A DNA stretch of 64,000 nucleotides from the NCBI RefSeq assembly GCF_030160455.1, contig NZ_BSOJ01000012.1:186001-250000 (forward strand). Direction: 5' to 3'. Under the pieces are notes generated by a model. That model ran no database searches, was not told the origin of the DNA, and was given only the letters and a program-made list of their open reading frames with translations. Position numbers and translations under genes: made by a program. Shown piece by piece: positions 36,175 through 43,994 of this stretch. The stretch's first letter is position 1; each line of letters opens with the position of its first letter. The stretch comes from Limnobacter litoralis (GTDB lineage Bacteria; Pseudomonadota; Gammaproteobacteria; Burkholderiales; Burkholderiaceae_B).

Positions 36175-37878
36175 TCAAACCACGCGACGACGCGTGAAAC
36201 CTGACCTGTCAGTTCGCAAACCAGGGCGAATGCCATCGCGACGTGCTGGCGCAGCATCGCTGCGAACCGTCGAGGCTTGGTCCCTGCGGTCACCTTTGAA
36301 TGCAGGTTTGCCTGAGCGCACACCTTTGCCAGCTTCAGGCGTCGAGTTGAAGCGGCTTGCGTCGCGTCGATTGTCGCGGTCCGCAAATGCTGGACGACGG
36401 TCGTCCCGATCACCGAAGCTGCGACGCTCTTCACCCGCAGGTTTATTGCGGTTGTCAAAACGCGGCTTGTCGTCATACCGGGGTTTGTCGTTGAATCGTG
36501 GCTTGTCGTCAAAGCGAGGGCGATCTTCTCCTGCCGGGCGCGCTTCCTGCCTGCGAGAATCGCCATAACCGCCGCGTGACTCACCGCCGAATGAACGGTT
36601 TTCGCCGTAGCCACGACTTTCACCGAATGACTTCCGGCGACCTTCACCGAATCCGCCACGGCCACCACCGTTGCCACCACGGCCGCCGCGCTCATTGCCG
36701 CTGCGTGGAGGGGCTTTGGAGAAGTTGCCGCGTGGCTCCATGCCTTCGATCTGCTCTTCTGGAATTCGTGTGTTGATGAATCGCTCAATGGCCCGCACGC
36801 GCACAATGTCGCTGGCTTCCGCCAGGGTAATCGCGATACCGGAGCGACCGGCGCGACCGGTACGGCCAATGCGGTGAACATAATCTTCCGGCTTCATGGG
36901 CATGCCGTAGTTGATCACGTGTGAAATGGCTGGCACATCCAGTCCTCGGGCAGCGACATCAGTGGCCACCAGAATCTTGATGTCACCTTTGCGAACGCTG
37001 GCCAGTCTGCGGTTACGCACCACCTGTGGCATGGCACCGTGCAGTGCGGCAGCGCGAACGCCTTCATCACTCAGGGCGCGGGCCAGTTCTTCGGCGTCGC
37101 TTTGTGTGCTGGTAAACACCACAGCTTGCACCAGGTCTTCGCTTTCCAGCCAGTGGTTCAGCAAACGGCGTTTGTGACCGCGGTTGTCGGCCCAGTGCAG
37201 CTTCTGTGACACATCGGTGTTGGTTTCGTTGCTGGCAGACAGCTCAATGCGCTTGGGCTGGTTCATGATGTTTTCGGCCAGACCAACAATGCGTTTGGCA
37301 AAGGTGGCAGAGAACATCATCGTCTGACCACGGTTTTTGCACAGGTTGTCCAGGGCTTCCAGGTCCGGAGCGAAACCGAGGTCCAGCATGCGGTCGGCTT
37401 CGTCAATGATCAGCGTTCTGATTTTTGACAGGTTCAGTTTGCCTTGTTGTGCAAGGTCCAGCAGGCGACCGGGGGTGCCGACAACCAGGCGGGCACCACG
37501 CAGTGATGCCATTTGCTTGCCGTAGGGCATGCCGCCAACCACGGTGGCCACGCGCAAGCCTTTGAATGCTTTTACCAGATTGATGGCGTCTTGACTGACC
37601 TGGTTGGCCAGTTCACGGGTGGGGCACAGCACCAGCACTTCAGGGCCGTCCAGTGCTTCCATGGCGGATTGTTCGACGGTCATCATGCGGTGCATGACGG
37701 GCAACAGGAACGCGAATGTTTTGCCGCTGCCTGTCTGGCTGCTGACCATGTAGTCGCCTCCGACCATGGCTTGAGGCACGATCGCGATCTGTACGGGTGT
37801 CGGTGTGCTGATTTCTAGAAAAGAGAGGGCTTTGAGCAAAGGCTCAGCAAGGCCCATTTCGTCAAATGACGTAGACAT
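36175..37878 (-). CDS. DEAD-box ATP-dependent RNA helicase with RG-rich tail
   Basis: RNA helicase of 567 residues, RhlE/DeaD group. The RecA-like core (residues 1 to about 380) has the Q motif, QTGSGKT, PTRELA, GTPGRLLDL, DEADRML, SAT, ATDVAARGLD and HRIGRTGRAGRSG. From about 390 the tail is a disordered Arg/Gly/Asp/Phe-rich region: RGGRGGNGGG, then RF(D/N)DKP repeats. Such tails bind RNA non-specifically and can promote phase separation. Roles in ribosome assembly or cold adaptation are known for the family. It is monocistronic, closed by its own terminator. Confidence 0.94.
   Translation of the reverse strand: MSTSFDEMGLAEPLLKALSFLEISTPTPVQIAIVPQAMVGGDYMVSSQTGSGKTFAFLLPVMHRMMTVEQSAMEALDGPEVLVLCPTRELANQVSQDAINLVKAFKGLRVATVVGGMPYGKQMASLRGARLVVGTPGRLLDLAQQGKLNLSKIRTLIIDEADRMLDLGFAPDLEALDNLCKNRGQTMMFSATFAKRIVGLAENIMNQPKRIELSASNETNTDVSQKLHWADNRGHKRRLLNHWLESEDLVQAVVFTSTQSDAEELARALSDEGVRAAALHGAMPQVVRNRRLASVRKGDIKILVATDVAARGLDVPAISHVINYGMPMKPEDYVHRIGRTGRAGRSGIAITLAEASDIVRVRAIERFINTRIPEEQIEGMEPRGNFSKAPPRSGNERGGRGGNGGGRGGFGEGRRKSFGESRGYGENRSFGGESRGGYGDSRRQEARPAGEDRPRFDDKPRFNDKPRYDDKPRFDNRNKPAGEERRSFGDRDDRRPAFADRDNRRDASRFNSTPEAGKGVRSGKPAFKGDRRDQASTVRSDAAPARRDGIRPGLRTDRSGFTRRRVV
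36454..36519 (-). repeat. Four imperfect 18-bp tandem repeats inside the helicase tail
   Basis: Unit of the form GTCGTCAAAGCGAGGCTT (plus strand) repeated about four times with substitutions. It encodes RFDDKP, RFNDKP, RYDDKP and RFDN. In-frame length variation between strains would be expected. Confidence 0.8.
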
Positions 37879-38152
37879 GGTGAATTATCCCAACAATAAA
37901 TGGAACTGAATAAACATCGACAACAGAAAATACAGAACGTACAGGCAGAGCGTGTGGCTCAGTGAACGTGAAGCGACTGGCGGCGATGGGCGTGTGCATC
38001 AAGCACATACAAAGGCAACCCAACGCGGTCCAGTAAAGATGGGGTTAAAATGACCCGTTGATTTGCAATCTGCGCGCAGTGTACCCTGTTTGTGTGCATT
38101 GCACAAGAAAAGCTGCAACACATTGTTTCACTTAGAGGAGTTTTTCAAACAC
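37879..38152. other. Divergent non-coding region between helicase and thioredoxin-like genes
   Basis: 274 bp with no supportable gene. It must hold both promoters. The helicase side may be a long leader, as is common for cold-induced helicases. I see no strong -35/-10 pair on either strand. Confidence 0.5.
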
Positions 38153-38707
38153 ATGGCTGTTAGCACACCCGGTTTTGACCCTGAGTTCTCTGCGCCCGAT
38201 TTCAAGTTGCTATCCACGCATGGCGACTGGATTACGCTGAATGATGCGAAGGGGCCTCGTGGCTTGCTGGTCATGTTTATCTGCAACCATTGCCCGTATG
38301 TTCAGGCGGTGCTGGATCGTCTGGTTCGTGATGCGCATGCCTTGATGGACGAGGGCATTGGCGTCGTCGCCATCAATTCCAACGACACCGAGGCTTATCC
38401 CGAGGATTCTTTCGAGAACATGTCGCACCTGGCCAGTACCATGGGTTTTCGCTTTCCTTTTGTGATTGACAGCACGCAGACGGTGGCGCGGGCTTACGAT
38501 GCAGTGTGTACTCCAGACTTTTTCGGCTTCAATGCCGACTTGAAATTGCGCTACCGCGGTCGTTTGGATGCCTCTGGCAGAAACCCGGCACCGCCCGACA
38601 GTCGCAGAGACCTCTTTCTCGCCATGCAAGAGGTGGCGCGAACTGGCACCACCAGTGAGCAGCAGGTGCCCAGCATGGGGTGTTCCATCAAGTGGAAGAC
38701 AATCTGA
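38153..38707 (+). CDS. Thioredoxin-like (AhpC/TSA-fold) protein with CNHC active site
   Basis: 184-residue cytoplasmic protein (no signal peptide) of the redoxin family. The segment FICNHCPYVQAVLDRLV holds a CxxC-type pair in the place of the peroxiredoxin or ResA active site; DSTQTVARAYDAVCTPDFF (with a cis-Pro region) and LRYRGRLDAS follow, as in the widely distributed but little-studied CNHCPYV redoxins. GAGGAG lies 12 bases before the ATG. An upstream extension of 30 residues is not supported. Substrate unknown. Confidence 0.85.
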   Translation: MAVSTPGFDPEFSAPDFKLLSTHGDWITLNDAKGPRGLLVMFICNHCPYVQAVLDRLVRDAHALMDEGIGVVAINSNDTEAYPEDSFENMSHLASTMGFRFPFVIDSTQTVARAYDAVCTPDFFGFNADLKLRYRGRLDASGRNPAPPDSRRDLFLAMQEVARTGTTSEQQVPSMGCSIKWKTI

Positions 38708-38733
38708 AATTGGTCAGCAGCCTGAATTCTTTT

Positions 38734-38762
38734 TTGACAGCACCATAAACTTTCCCGATTTT
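38734..38762 (+). promoter_or_regulatory. Possible promoter of the lipoprotein gene
   Basis: A consensus TTGACA (38734-38739), 17 bases, then a poor -10, GATTTT (38757-38762). The start point would fall near 38769, just before the tandem hairpins. Confidence 0.4.
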
Positions 38763-38770
38763 GTGACGTT

Positions 38771-38818
38771 AGATTTTCTGTAGCGTTGAGAAAATCTGCC
38801 GCGGCTTCTGGCCGTGGC
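38771..38818 (+). other. Two tandem hairpins in the lipoprotein leader
   Basis: First hairpin: AGATTTTCT (38771-38779) and AGAAAATCT (38789-38797), nine perfect pairs. Second, directly abutting: GCCGCGGC (38798-38805) and GCCGTGGC (38811-38818), eight pairs with one G-U and a five-base loop. The ribosome binding site and ATG follow within 14 bases. Neither hairpin has a terminator T-run. Confidence 0.7.
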
Positions 38819-38831
38819 CCGAGGGTTCGTC

Positions 38832-39380
38832 ATGAAAAAACTGAAATTGCTCATGGTTGTTGGTGCAACCGGTCTGCTAAGTTCCTGCAATTTGTCCGAA
38901 ATTCCAGGGCTGGACAATCACCTGTCTCTGGAGGACAGCAAGGCCATTGGCGCCGCCTGCCGACATTCAGGGCGTGCGCTTGAGGATTGTTTCAAGATGA
39001 ATCCGATGGCGCATCAGGCGGGCATCTTTGACGGCTGGCGCGACATGAACGATTACATGATGTCGAACAATTTGGCAATTGTGAAACCTCAAATCCAAAA
39101 CTCGGCTTATGAGCCGGGCAAGGCCGCTGGCGGTGCTGCTGCCGAAGGTCAGCCTCACAGTGATGTCACCGACACGGCACCCGATCGTGAACGATGGACG
39201 CCACCCGGTGTGGACAAAGACAGCAAGGCCGGCAGTGAAAACGCCAAAGTGGCAGAATCCAAGCCCGACAACGCCAAGGCTGATGACAAGGCAGGGGGAG
39301 CCCAAAAGGTGCCCGAGGCTGCTGTCGACAAGCCGCTTCGTCCTTGGGAGCGCAAAAAGGATCCCAAAAATCACACCTGA
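38832..39380 (+). CDS. Predicted lipoprotein of unknown function
   Basis: 182-residue protein with a lipoprotein signal: MKKLKLLMVVGATGLLSSC, cleavage before Cys19. Residue +2 is Asn, which does not retain lipoproteins in the inner membrane in E. coli, so outer-membrane sorting is likely. A compact segment (about 25-85) with two further cysteines (AACRHS, EDCFKM) is followed by a Lys/Ala/Asp-rich, probably disordered tail ending RPWERKKDPKNHT. I do not recognise the family. The ATG at 38832 is chosen because it begins the signal; a start 18 bases earlier is less fitting. It precedes dacB by 85 bp. Confidence 0.75.
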   Translation: MKKLKLLMVVGATGLLSSCNLSEIPGLDNHLSLEDSKAIGAACRHSGRALEDCFKMNPMAHQAGIFDGWRDMNDYMMSNNLAIVKPQIQNSAYEPGKAAGGAAAEGQPHSDVTDTAPDRERWTPPGVDKDSKAGSENAKVAESKPDNAKADDKAGGAQKVPEAAVDKPLRPWERKKDPKNHT

Positions 39381-39412
39381 CCTGCCACTTTGTCCAATGG
39401 GCCTGCGCAGGT

Positions 39413-39448
39413 AAGCTGTTATCCTTGAAGCCTCGGATAAACCAGCTT
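39413..39448 (+). other. Interrupted hairpin in the dacB leader
   Basis: AAGCTG-TTATCC (39413-39424) pairs with GGATAA (39435-39440) and CAGCTT (39443-39448), with a two-base bulge and a ten-base loop. No T-run follows. It lies 17 bp before dacB and could be a weak terminator or leader structure. Confidence 0.5.
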
Positions 39449-39465
39449 GAAAAGGGTGTTGGGCA

Positions 39466-40923
39466 ATGAACAAACCGGTTTGCAGGGCAGCGAAAACAAG
39501 TTCGCTGGCCGCGTTGCTGCTGATTTTCTGTATGTCGGCCGCACAAGCCGTCAAACCACTTTACGAAGAAAGACCTTTTTCAGCCCCTGTCATTCAAGCC
39601 TTCAAGCAGGCGGGCATCGACCCCAAAGACGTGACCGCCTACGCGGAACCTTTACCCCCCTTTACCACAAGAAGACCTCACAGTTACTCCATGGGGGGCG
39701 ATGCATTGGCCAACCCCGCGTCTGTGACCAAAGTGTTCACCACGGGTCTGGCGCTGGACAAGCTGGGTCCCACCTATCGGTTCAAGACGGATTTTCAGGC
39801 GCTGGATAAACCTGTCGATGGCATTTTAAACGGATCGCTGTACATTCGAGGCAACGGCAACCCCGCTTTTAAAACCTCCGACTTGTGGTCGGCCCTTCGT
39901 CAATTGCGCTCAGATGGATTAACAACGATCAACGGCGATGTCGTCCTCGATCGTTCCGCCTTCAAACCCGTCAAGGATGACGATGCGCCAGGTGACTCCG
40001 ACGAATTCGACGACGACGCGCCCTACCGCGCTTACCATGCCCAGCCAGATGCCTTGCTGCTGAACTATGGGGCCATGTCACTGAACATTGTTCCAGGGCA
40101 GGGCGGTGTAAAAGTGGTGGGTCAGGAGGCCCCTGCTCACTGGGCATTTGTGTCTGAGATGCGTTTGGTGCAGGGTGGCTGCGGTGCCTGGAAGAACGGC
40201 CTGAGCGTGGACTATCGCAAAAGTGGAGGCGATGTCGTCGTAACAGTCAAAGGCAATTACCCTGCGCGGTGCGGAGAAAGTCGGCTGCCGATTCGCATAC
40301 CGAATCAGGACTGGTTGTGGGAGTCCTGGTTTCGCGAAATCTGGACCGAGTTGGGTGGACAATTCAAGGGACGCGTCCTGACGGGGACGACGCCTTCCGG
40401 CGCATTGTCCCTGTATGCGGTTTATAGCGATCCCCTGTCGGACCTCATCAAGCTGATGAACAAATATTCAAGCAACGTCATGGCCCGCCACTTGGAGCTG
40501 GCAGTGACAGGTCCGGCGGGCGACTTTAATCAAATCATGAAAGGCTGGCTGGCCAGCAACGACATCCGAAACACCGACTGGGTTTTTGAGAATGGCTCTG
40601 GTTTGACCCGCAACAATCGCATTGACGCCCGTGGACTGACCGATTATCTGGCCTACATGGCAACCCGATCCGACTTCCCTGATTTTCTGGCAAGCTTGCC
40701 TCACGCTGGCGTTGACGGCACGCTGTACCGCCATGTCAAAAACATCGATGGCTATGGTTACCTGAAAACTGGCAGTCTCAATGGTGTGAAAACCATTGGT
40801 GGCTATGTGCGTGATGTGAATGGCCAGTGGTGGGCCGTCGGCGTCATGGTGAGAAGTCCAAAGGCCTACGCAGCGTGGAAACCCATCGAAAATTTGCTGG
40901 AAACGCTTTACCAAAAAGACTGA
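39466..40923 (+). CDS. dacB: D-alanyl-D-alanine carboxypeptidase/endopeptidase, PBP4 family
   Basis: Periplasmic penicillin-binding protein that trims stem peptides and opens 4-3 cross-links. 485 residues with signal peptide ending CMSAAQA. All three active-site motifs are present: SxxK in NPASVTKVF, SxN in SSNVMARHL and KTG in YLKTGSLNGV. The ~180-residue insertion typical of class C enzymes lies between the first two. AAGGG lies about ten bases upstream of the ATG. Confidence 0.93.
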   Translation: MNKPVCRAAKTSSLAALLLIFCMSAAQAVKPLYEERPFSAPVIQAFKQAGIDPKDVTAYAEPLPPFTTRRPHSYSMGGDALANPASVTKVFTTGLALDKLGPTYRFKTDFQALDKPVDGILNGSLYIRGNGNPAFKTSDLWSALRQLRSDGLTTINGDVVLDRSAFKPVKDDDAPGDSDEFDDDAPYRAYHAQPDALLLNYGAMSLNIVPGQGGVKVVGQEAPAHWAFVSEMRLVQGGCGAWKNGLSVDYRKSGGDVVVTVKGNYPARCGESRLPIRIPNQDWLWESWFREIWTELGGQFKGRVLTGTTPSGALSLYAVYSDPLSDLIKLMNKYSSNVMARHLELAVTGPAGDFNQIMKGWLASNDIRNTDWVFENGSGLTRNNRIDARGLTDYLAYMATRSDFPDFLASLPHAGVDGTLYRHVKNIDGYGYLKTGSLNGVKTIGGYVRDVNGQWWAVGVMVRSPKAYAAWKPIENLLETLYQKD

Positions 40924-40991
40924 GCGGTGGATTTGCAGTGTGACTTTGATACACTGAAAGGCCGTAATCACCGACACTACAAGGAAAAGAT

Positions 40992-41291
40992 ATGGACGAC
41001 AGTAAAGACAAGCTGTTCAGTGACATGAAAATCGTACTGAGTGACGCCGAAGATCTGCTGAAAGCTGCAGCCTCTTCTTCAGGTGAACGGGCTGTCGAAC
41101 TGCGTGAAAAGGCCTTGGTCAGTCTGCGTCGTGCCCGCGAGGTGATGCAAGACACCCAGTACGCTGTGGTTGAGCGCAGCAAGGCAGCCGCCCGTGCCAC
41201 CGATGATTATGTGCATGATCACCCCTGGAGGGCTGTGGGCATTGCCGCTGCAGCAGGATTTCTGCTTGGCCTCATCTTGAATCGACGTTAA
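40992..41291 (+). CDS. ElaB/YqjD-type DUF883 membrane-anchored ribosome-associated protein
   Basis: 99 residues: a charged amphipathic helical region followed by a C-terminal anchor (AVGIAAAAGFLLGLIL) preceded by the signature DYVHDHPWRA. E. coli YqjD and ElaB are tail-anchored inner-membrane proteins that bind ribosomes in stationary phase. AAGGA precedes the ATG. It leads a three-gene group laid out like yqjD-yqjE-yqjK. Confidence 0.88.
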   Translation: MDDSKDKLFSDMKIVLSDAEDLLKAAASSSGERAVELREKALVSLRRAREVMQDTQYAVVERSKAAARATDDYVHDHPWRAVGIAAAAGFLLGLILNRR

Positions 41292-41305
41292 CAAAGGCCT
41301 CCCCT

Positions 41306-41689
41306 TTGAGCAAAGAGTCCTCAGAAGCATTCAAGCGTGTGTCGGCCACTCTGCTGGCCATGGGGCAGACTCGGCTTGAACTGGCGGGTCTGGAGCTCAC
41401 CCAAGCCCGCAAGTCAGCCATTCACTCGGTTGTTTACAGTGTGTTGTTGGCTTTGGCTCTGGCCTTGGCCAGCGTTGCGCTCTCGGCGCTTGTCGTCTAC
41501 CTCGCCTGGCCCACTCACACCGGTTTTGCCCTCATGGGTTGTGCCATTTTTTACATAGGCCTTGCCTGGGTGTTTTGGGTAAAACTGAAAAGGGCTTCAA
41601 ATGCCGAGCGCCCCCTCTTTGAGGCGACTGTCGCCGAATTGGGGCGCGATCGAGAGGCCATCCTGAAGTCGATTTCAGACCAACCCTGA
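41306..41689 (+). CDS. YqjE-like phage-holin-superfamily membrane protein
   Basis: 127 residues with two long hydrophobic helices (about 45-70 and 75-95) and charged ends. It fits the putative Actinobacterial Holin-X/YqjE group, found next to YqjD in many proteobacteria; a role in lysis is not implied. The start is TTG, 14 bp after the previous stop, with AAAGG upstream; an ATG at residue 17 would remove the N-terminal helix start. Confidence 0.8.
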   Translation: MSKESSEAFKRVSATLLAMGQTRLELAGLELTQARKSAIHSVVYSVLLALALALASVALSALVVYLAWPTHTGFALMGCAIFYIGLAWVFWVKLKRASNAERPLFEATVAELGRDREAILKSISDQP

Positions 41690-41706
41690 CCCGCCTGGAG
41701 AAACCT

Positions 41707-42084
41707 TTGGCCCATTCTCGTTTTGACCCAGTTCAGGCAAAAATCGAATTGCTTCAAATGAAAGCTGAATTGCAGCGCATGGAATTCGGCGGGCAGATGG
41801 CCGAGTTGAAGTCGCAATTCGCCTGGGTGGGTGCCGCGCGCAAAGTGGCGCAATGGGTCACCGGAAATCGTCTGAACGCCTTGGGCCCCCTTGGCGCAAT
41901 GGGCGGACAGGTTTTCAAAGACAGCCTTCAGAAATACCCAATGCTAAGTGCCGTGGGTTCTGGCTTGCTTTTTCGTTACCGCAAACCCGTAGGCCATGTG
42001 GCGCTGCGCGCCGGTGCAGCGGCGTTGGCTTTGGCCGCGGCCGCCTGGTGGTTCAAGCGCCAAGGCGACTCAGAAGTTCGCTGA
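41707..42084 (+). CDS. Small membrane-associated protein in the YqjK position
   Basis: 125 residues: an N-terminal helix rich in Glu/Gln/Met, a Gly-rich middle and a C-terminal hydrophobic segment ([17 protein letters not shown]). It occupies the place of YqjK in the yqjDE group, but sequence similarity is not evident to me. TTG start with GGAGA seven bases before it. The last 32 bp overlap the end of the convergent ubiD gene. Confidence 0.65.
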   Translation: MAHSRFDPVQAKIELLQMKAELQRMEFGGQMAELKSQFAWVGAARKVAQWVTGNRLNALGPLGAMGGQVFKDSLQKYPMLSAVGSGLLFRYRKPVGHVALRAGAAALALAAAAWWFKRQGDSEVR

Positions 42085-43606
42085 TCCGGTCATTCAAGCG
42101 GGGGTCGGGCTGAATGTTTCGGCCCCATTCCCGATCGGTTTCTCCAGGCCACTTGTTGGTGGCATCCAGTCCCATTTTTCCACCCAAACCGCTGACTGGG
42201 CTTGCAAAGTCCAGGTAGTCAATCGGGGTGTTTTTGACGAGCACCGTGTCTCTGACCGGGTCCATCCGCGTGGTGATCGCCCAAATGACCTCTTTCCAGT
42301 CCCGAATGTTCACATCTTCATCCACCACGACAATGAACTTGGTGTACATGAATTGCCGCAGAAAGCTCCACGTGCCCATCATGACCCGCTTGGCGTGGCC
42401 GGCATAGCTCTTTTTCATGGACACAATCGCCATGCGGTAGCTGCAACCTTCGGGTGGCAGGTAGAAGTCTGTAATTTCAGGAAACTGCTTCTGCAAAATC
42501 GGAACAAACACCTCGTTCAGGGCCACGCCCAGAACTGCGGGTTCATCCGGCGGTTTGCCTGTGTAGGTGCTGTGGTAAATGGCGTCGCTTCGTTGGGTGA
42601 TTCGGTCTACGGTGAAGACAGGGAACCAGTCCTGCTCGTTGTAGTAGCCAGTGTGGTCGCCATAGGGACCCTCCAGCGCGCAGTCCCAACCCTTGAGGTA
42701 GTCAGGAATGGGCGGTGGTTCGCGAAGTACCGTAACCCCAGCGCGAATTTCGGGAATTTCACCCCGTTCTGCCGGGTAAATATGGCCTTCCAGAATAATT
42801 TCCGCTTCAGCGGGCACTTGCAAGTCGTTGCCGATGGATTGAATCAGTTCGGTGCGACTTCCGCGCAATAAACCGGCGAACTGATATTCCGACAGGGTGT
42901 CTGGCACTGGCGTGACTGCGCCCAGAATAGTCGCAGGGTCTGCACCCAGCGCCACTGAGATGGGAAAGGGTTTGCCCGGATTTTTCAGCGCAAATTCACG
43001 AAAATCGAGTGCGCCACCCCTGTGTGCCAGCCAACGCATGATCAGGCGGTTCTTGCCGATTTGCTGTTGCCTGTAAATGCCCAGGTTCTGGCGTTTACGC
43101 TGTGGGCCACGCGTGATGGTGAGGCCCCACGTCAGCAGCGGGGCTGCATCGTCAGGCCAACAAGTCCAGATCGGAATTTTGTTGAGGTCCACGTCTGGGC
43201 CTTCAATGACCTGTTCTTGACAAGCGGCTTTGCTGACCACCTTGGGGGCCATGGACAGCACCTGTTTGACCAGTGGCAGTTTGTCCATGGCGTCGCGCAA
43301 ACCCTTGGGTGGTTCAGGTTCTTTCAGATAAGCCAGAGTCTGACCGATTTCCCGCAGTGCCAAGGTGTTGTCTGCGCCCATGCCCATGGCCACGCGCTTT
43401 GGAGTGCCAAACAGATTGCCCAATACCCTGTATTGGTAGCCTTGTGGGGCATCAAAAAGCAGGGCTGGCCCCTCGGCGCGAAGCACCCGGTCGCACAGGT
43501 GTGTCATCTCCAATTCGGGGCTTACAGACTCGGGCACCCGAACCAGTTCACCTTGGCGATATAGTAAGTCTATGAAATCGCGAAGGTTTTTGTATTTGGT
43601 ACTCAT
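42053..43606 (-). CDS. ubiD: 4-hydroxy-3-polyprenylbenzoate decarboxylase
   Basis: Prenyl-FMN-dependent decarboxylase of ubiquinone biosynthesis, needing UbiX to make its cofactor. The ATG at 43606 gives 517 residues starting [20 protein letters not shown], as expected for the family (E. coli 497). [23 protein letters not shown], the active-site region DHTGYYNEQ and the C-terminal block [17 protein letters not shown] are typical. A longer frame upstream is not supported; AGGC lies six bases before the chosen start. Confidence 0.95.
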   Translation of the reverse strand: MSTKYKNLRDFIDLLYRQGELVRVPESVSPELEMTHLCDRVLRAEGPALLFDAPQGYQYRVLGNLFGTPKRVAMGMGADNTLALREIGQTLAYLKEPEPPKGLRDAMDKLPLVKQVLSMAPKVVSKAACQEQVIEGPDVDLNKIPIWTCWPDDAAPLLTWGLTITRGPQRKRQNLGIYRQQQIGKNRLIMRWLAHRGGALDFREFALKNPGKPFPISVALGADPATILGAVTPVPDTLSEYQFAGLLRGSRTELIQSIGNDLQVPAEAEIILEGHIYPAERGEIPEIRAGVTVLREPPPIPDYLKGWDCALEGPYGDHTGYYNEQDWFPVFTVDRITQRSDAIYHSTYTGKPPDEPAVLGVALNEVFVPILQKQFPEITDFYLPPEGCSYRMAIVSMKKSYAGHAKRVMMGTWSFLRQFMYTKFIVVVDEDVNIRDWKEVIWAITTRMDPVRDTVLVKNTPIDYLDFASPVSGLGGKMGLDATNKWPGETDREWGRNIQPDPRLNDRISELLSRLGA

Positions 43607-43994
43607 AACTGCCTGAGTGTGTTGTGTAAAAGTGACTAAAAATGACAAAAGAACAGAAATATTTTAAAAATATTTTTTCGCCCGTTCAGTCAGTAAATAC
43701 GGTCGGTTTCAAGAAAAAGAACCAATAAGTAGAAAGACTCTACCAGATTTCGGATTGACCGATGGGAACTCCATTCCTACAATTCGGTCAACTTCACCGT
43801 TAAACACAACGCGTCGAAGAATTCGCGAGTGACTGGCGCTTGGGTTGTTTCAGGCCAGATCATTCAAACGAGTGTCGGTTCGTCTCAAAGAATCCAATCC
43901 GACAGAACGTTCTGCCTTACGGACTAAATGAAGGCAGATGCAACGCTGAGTCAAACAATGCAAGTAATTGCGTTTGCGTAGCGAAGGAGGTTGC
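43607..43994. other. 388-bp divergent region between ubiD and the transglycosylase gene
   Basis: Contains no convincing gene. Near ubiD it is AT-rich, with two copies of the self-complementary AAATATTT (43657-43664 and 43668-43675). It then holds the transglycosylase promoter and about 200 bp of untranslated leader. A perfect 12-bp palindrome, CAGAACGTTCTG, lies at 43903-43914. Confidence 0.7.
43755..43783 (+). promoter_or_regulatory. Sigma70-type promoter of the transglycosylase gene
   Basis: TTGACC (43755-43760), exactly 17 bases, then TACAAT (43778-43783). The predicted start near 43790 leaves a leader of about 205 nt before the ATG. Confidence 0.7.

Noticed and set aside
36045-36881. Ala/Val-rich minus-strand frame overlapping the helicase tail and its terminator
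   Set aside because: A shifted frame of the repeat-rich helicase tail that also crosses the terminator; composition is an artefact.
43903-43914. CAGAACGTTCTG palindrome as a LexA box
   Set aside because: The proteobacterial LexA site is CTG-N10-CAG. Orientation and spacing here are wrong, so SOS control is not supported.
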